In this document: piece by piece, positions 12,994-15,180 of the stretch
Layout of the letters: the number at the start of each line of letters is the position of its first letter
Position numbering within the stretch: position 1 is the first letter of the stretch
Origin: an uncultured Erysipelotrichaceae bacterium
Lineage (GTDB): Bacteria; Bacillota_I; Bacilli_A; RFN20; CAG-826
Direction: 5' to 3'
Assembly: GCA_902791085.1 (NCBI GenBank)
Contig: CADAUN010000015.1
Coordinates: 1 to 15,180, forward strand
Length of the DNA stretch: 15,180 nt
The notes under the pieces: model-generated
The model's database searches: none
Seen by the model: only the letters and a program-made list of their open reading frames with translations
What the model was told of the DNA's origin: nothing
Position numbers and translations under genes: made by a program

Positions 12994-15138
12994 TTATTCG
13001 GCCGAGAAAGCAATCGAAATCAAAATGACGTTATAGCCATCAGCTGCGAAGCGCATTTTATCGAACTCTTGGCCAGCAATGGAAGAAACATCAAATGACT
13101 CGGTGCTATTCGCCTTGGTCAAAGGATTCGTCCACGCCTTCTCTAAAAGAACGTTGTCACCGAGGCACAGCCTCCAGGAATTAGCGTAGGTGTAATCCCA
13201 TGCGCCATTAGCGACGATCTTCATCGTTTTAGCATCCGAGGGAATGGTGAAAGATTGTCGTAACGCGAAGCCGTGATTCCAATAATCGGTTGCGCAACCC
13301 GTTAAAGAGAGCGATCCGTCTGCGCCGTTGCTCACCGCGGAATAGCCAAAGGCGACACATTCTTTGGCTTCGCCGTCGATACTAACAGTCGGATAAGACG
13401 CGTTGAAATCGATGCTCTTCACGTAATAATCACAACCACCGCTGCCATCCACGCCGAATTGCTTCAATACCTTAACGGCAGAAGAGAAGGTATTCTTCAC
13501 TTCCACATATTCTCCGGCCACGGCTTGGAAGGAGGATTCTACCGCTCCAAGGTTCGTGATAAAACGATAATAGGCAGTGCCGGTATATCCGTTACTCCGA
13601 ATGCGCATCGTCACGGTGTTCGTCATGCTTGGGAAAGCATATCCGTCACTTCCGTTAACATCAATCATGCGCCACCATCCGTCTGCACTGTTCACCCCGA
13701 TGTGAAGTTCATTCCGCGCTGCGTTTTCCAAGGTAAAGGTGCCAGAACTCGGCGCAACCGGAGTTTGAATGTCTTGCCCAGGATTAAAGATGTTGGTATA
13801 TCCCGCTTGTAAGGTGATCGCGCGAATCGAAATCGATTCCAACGTCAATGTTCTCGCATTCAGCTGAAACGCAAGTGAGTTGAGCGTTTGGTTGTCTTTC
13901 AAGTCCAAAACGTATTCGCCACCCTCACCGTCGATATCAAAGCTTCCTTCGGCAATCGCTACGCCGCTCGACGAGGAAGCGCGATAGGCAAGGCCAGTTG
14001 CGTCCGCCTCGGTCTTTGCTTTGATCACAATCGCGTCCGCATTCGCAGGTACTTCAATGCCCGCGAAACTAAGCTTTGCCCATCCATCGCTTTGAAGAAC
14101 CAAATTGCCGGCGCCATCCTTCGTAATGGTTTGGTTTGCTGCGCTTTCGTCATCGAAAAGAAGCTTCATCTCAAGGTCATCCTGACCTTGGAATATCTTG
14201 GTGGTATAAGGAGAAATCTCGAAGTCCATGCTGGCCGAAGCGGCGAGGTAATGATCCGTTTCTGCTTGGACGATTTCTACCGTATAAGAGCCAGGTTCTT
14301 TGGGGGCGGAGGCAAGTTTTGTTGTTCCTTGGTAGAAATTGACGCTGAATCCTTCACCGACTTCGGGGAGTGCTACGGGTTGCCCGTCATAAACCTTGCT
14401 TGGTGAATAATCGTCTGGGAAAGAAGGCTTGGAAGGCGTTGCCTTGCCGATTTGGAAAGAAAGACTCGCTTCGCCCGCTCGATAGTTTTTCGTGGCTTCT
14501 TGGGTAAGAACGACACGATAACTTCCTACTTCATTGGGCGCGTCGTCCAGTAAGGCCTCGCCTTGATAGAAACGGCAAGTTACTTCACCTGGAGAATTGG
14601 TGGTGTAATTCTGTTCCGTAGGGACGGTTACGGCATTCCCGCTATAGGTCGTATCAAGAGAGTACCCTTCAGCAAACGCCAAACCAGATTCTGCTTGAGA
14701 AATCACGAAATCCAAATGACCTGTAACGGCAAGATAATGTTCCGTGGCTGAAATATCGACTCGGACCGTATAAGATCCAGCGTCCGTTGGTGCCGTTTCC
14801 AGCGTAACGTTGCCTTCTAAGAAGGTTACCACCGCTGAACCGTCAGAATCCGTCACCCAATCCTCTGGCGTCGGCGCAAGAACCGGCTTCCCGTCGTAAA
14901 CCTTAGCGGGTTGATAAGTTGATGCAAAAGAGAAAGTGGCTTGCTTCGGAGCGGGTGGTTCGTTACTGGATGTTGAAACGCTGCTGGTTGTTCTGCCACT
15001 GCTCATTGTTGTTCCTTCTGACGAGGAGGACCGGGCGTCGAGGGATGAGTTCGGATTTCCCGTTTCGCAAGAAGACAGGAAAATCGCGGCCAAGCAAAGA
15101 ACTTGGCACTTCGTCAAAACACGATGGGTCTTTTTCAT
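12994..15138 (-). CDS. Surface lipoprotein with three MBG/YDG-like repeats and C-terminal beta-sandwich domains
   Basis: The 714-aa protein begins with a lipoprotein signal peptide ending LSSC at 21-24 (lipid on Cys24), then a Ser/Thr-rich linker to about 62. Three repeats of about 80 residues follow (67-147, 150-231, 234-309), each with a YDGKPV, YSGNAV or YDGQPV motif and a GSYTV or GSYRV strand, like MBG/YDG immunoglobulin-fold domains. The rest (about 310-714) looks like three beta-rich modules resembling carbohydrate-binding jelly rolls, with many aromatic residues (DGWWRM, DYWNHGF). No catalytic motif is seen, so a binding or adhesion role is inferred. AAAAGGAT precedes the start, and a LacI/CcpA-type operator lies in the promoter. 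Confidence 0.85.
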   Translation of the reverse strand: MKKTHRVLTKCQVLCLAAIFLSSCETGNPNSSLDARSSSSEGTTMSSGRTTSSVSTSSNEPPAPKQATFSFASTYQPAKVYDGKPVLAPTPEDWVTDSDGSAVVTFLEGNVTLETAPTDAGSYTVRVDISATEHYLAVTGHLDFVISQAESGLAFAEGYSLDTTYSGNAVTVPTEQNYTTNSPGEVTCRFYQGEALLDDAPNEVGSYRVVLTQEATKNYRAGEASLSFQIGKATPSKPSFPDDYSPSKVYDGQPVALPEVGEGFSVNFYQGTTKLASAPKEPGSYTVEIVQAETDHYLAASASMDFEISPYTTKIFQGQDDLEMKLLFDDESAANQTITKDGAGNLVLQSDGWAKLSFAGIEVPANADAIVIKAKTEADATGLAYRASSSSGVAIAEGSFDIDGEGGEYVLDLKDNQTLNSLAFQLNARTLTLESISIRAITLQAGYTNIFNPGQDIQTPVAPSSGTFTLENAARNELHIGVNSADGWWRMIDVNGSDGYAFPSMTNTVTMRIRSNGYTGTAYYRFITNLGAVESSFQAVAGEYVEVKNTFSSAVKVLKQFGVDGSGGCDYYVKSIDFNASYPTVSIDGEAKECVAFGYSAVSNGADGSLSLTGCATDYWNHGFALRQSFTIPSDAKTMKIVANGAWDYTYANSWRLCLGDNVLLEKAWTNPLTKANSTESFDVSSIAGQEFDKMRFAADGYNVILISIAFSAE

Positions 15139-15158
15139 AGATATACTATCCTTTTACT

Positions 15159-15177
15159 ATTATAGTAAGCGCTTACA
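15159..15177 (-). promoter_or_regulatory. Lipoprotein promoter with a cre/LacI-type operator in its spacer
   Basis: Read on the minus strand, TGTAAGCGCTTACT (15164-15177) contains the perfect palindrome GTAAGCGCTTAC and matches the cre consensus TGWAANCGNTNWCA at 13 of 14 positions. TATAAT (15159-15164) follows at once as the -10 box, so the operator fills the promoter spacer. The -35 box would lie outside the window. Confidence 0.7.
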
Positions 15178-15180
15178 ACG

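Noticed and set aside
13888..14406. Plus-strand frame of 172 codons opposite the lipoprotein gene
   Set aside because: It is an antisense shadow of the higher-GC lipoprotein gene; no ribosome site or recognisable motif.
1..15180. CRISPR array, tRNA, rRNA, tmRNA or riboswitch
   Set aside because: No regularly spaced repeats, no cloverleaf or rRNA signature, and no recognisable folate riboswitch upstream of the folate genes were seen by eye.

Overview
The window is about 15.2 kb from a low-to-moderate GC Bacillota-type genome. TGA works as a stop in several genes and Trp is TGG, so the code is the standard bacterial one, not the mycoplasma one. Three things suggest a gut-type anaerobe of the Erysipelotrichia/Bacilli kind (inference, not proven): class II desulfoferrodoxin, a DUF1836 protein, and a CcpA/LacI-style operator before a large carbohydrate-type lipoprotein. 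Housekeeping genes are tightly packed, with ATGA overlaps and strong AGGAGG-like ribosome sites.

Layout. 1-3480: a plus-strand operon with the 3' end of gatA, then gatB, a DUF1836 protein and galE, each joined by a 4-bp ATGA overlap and closed by a hairpin terminator. 3495-4076: a solitary short RelB/DinJ-type antitoxin gene on the minus strand, then a 372-bp AT-rich, hairpin-rich gap leading to the gpmA promoter. 4077-4784: phosphoglycerate mutase, sharing a perfect palindromic terminator with the convergent minus-strand unit. 4821-7699 (minus): a cation diffusion facilitator, desulfoferrodoxin and a patatin-like phospholipase, possibly one transcript concerned with metal and oxygen stress and membrane lipid. 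7700-7813: a divergent intergenic region with two dyads. 7814-11004 (plus): hemolysin III (possibly leaderless), smpB, a divergent folC-like gene and an ECF S component overlapping it by 4 bp. 11087-11449: a free-standing OmpR/PhoB-type DNA-binding domain with its own good promoter.

11489-12955 is an IS3-family (IS150-like) element whose transposase frames are out of register, so it is probably inactive. It has terminal inverted repeats but no visible target duplication. 12994-15138 (minus) is a 714-aa lipoprotein with three MBG/YDG-like repeats followed by apparent beta-sandwich domains. Its promoter spacer carries a palindrome one base short of the cre consensus.

The points most worth checking are the FolC homologue that lacks expected Mg/ATP residues, the predicted leaderless start of hemolysin III, the inverted repeat covering part of the desulfoferrodoxin ribosome site, the orphan antitoxin beside dyad DNA, and the operator in the lipoprotein promoter. 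I see no clear new defence or mobile system; the window is mostly core genome with an IS scar and a surface-lipoprotein locus.
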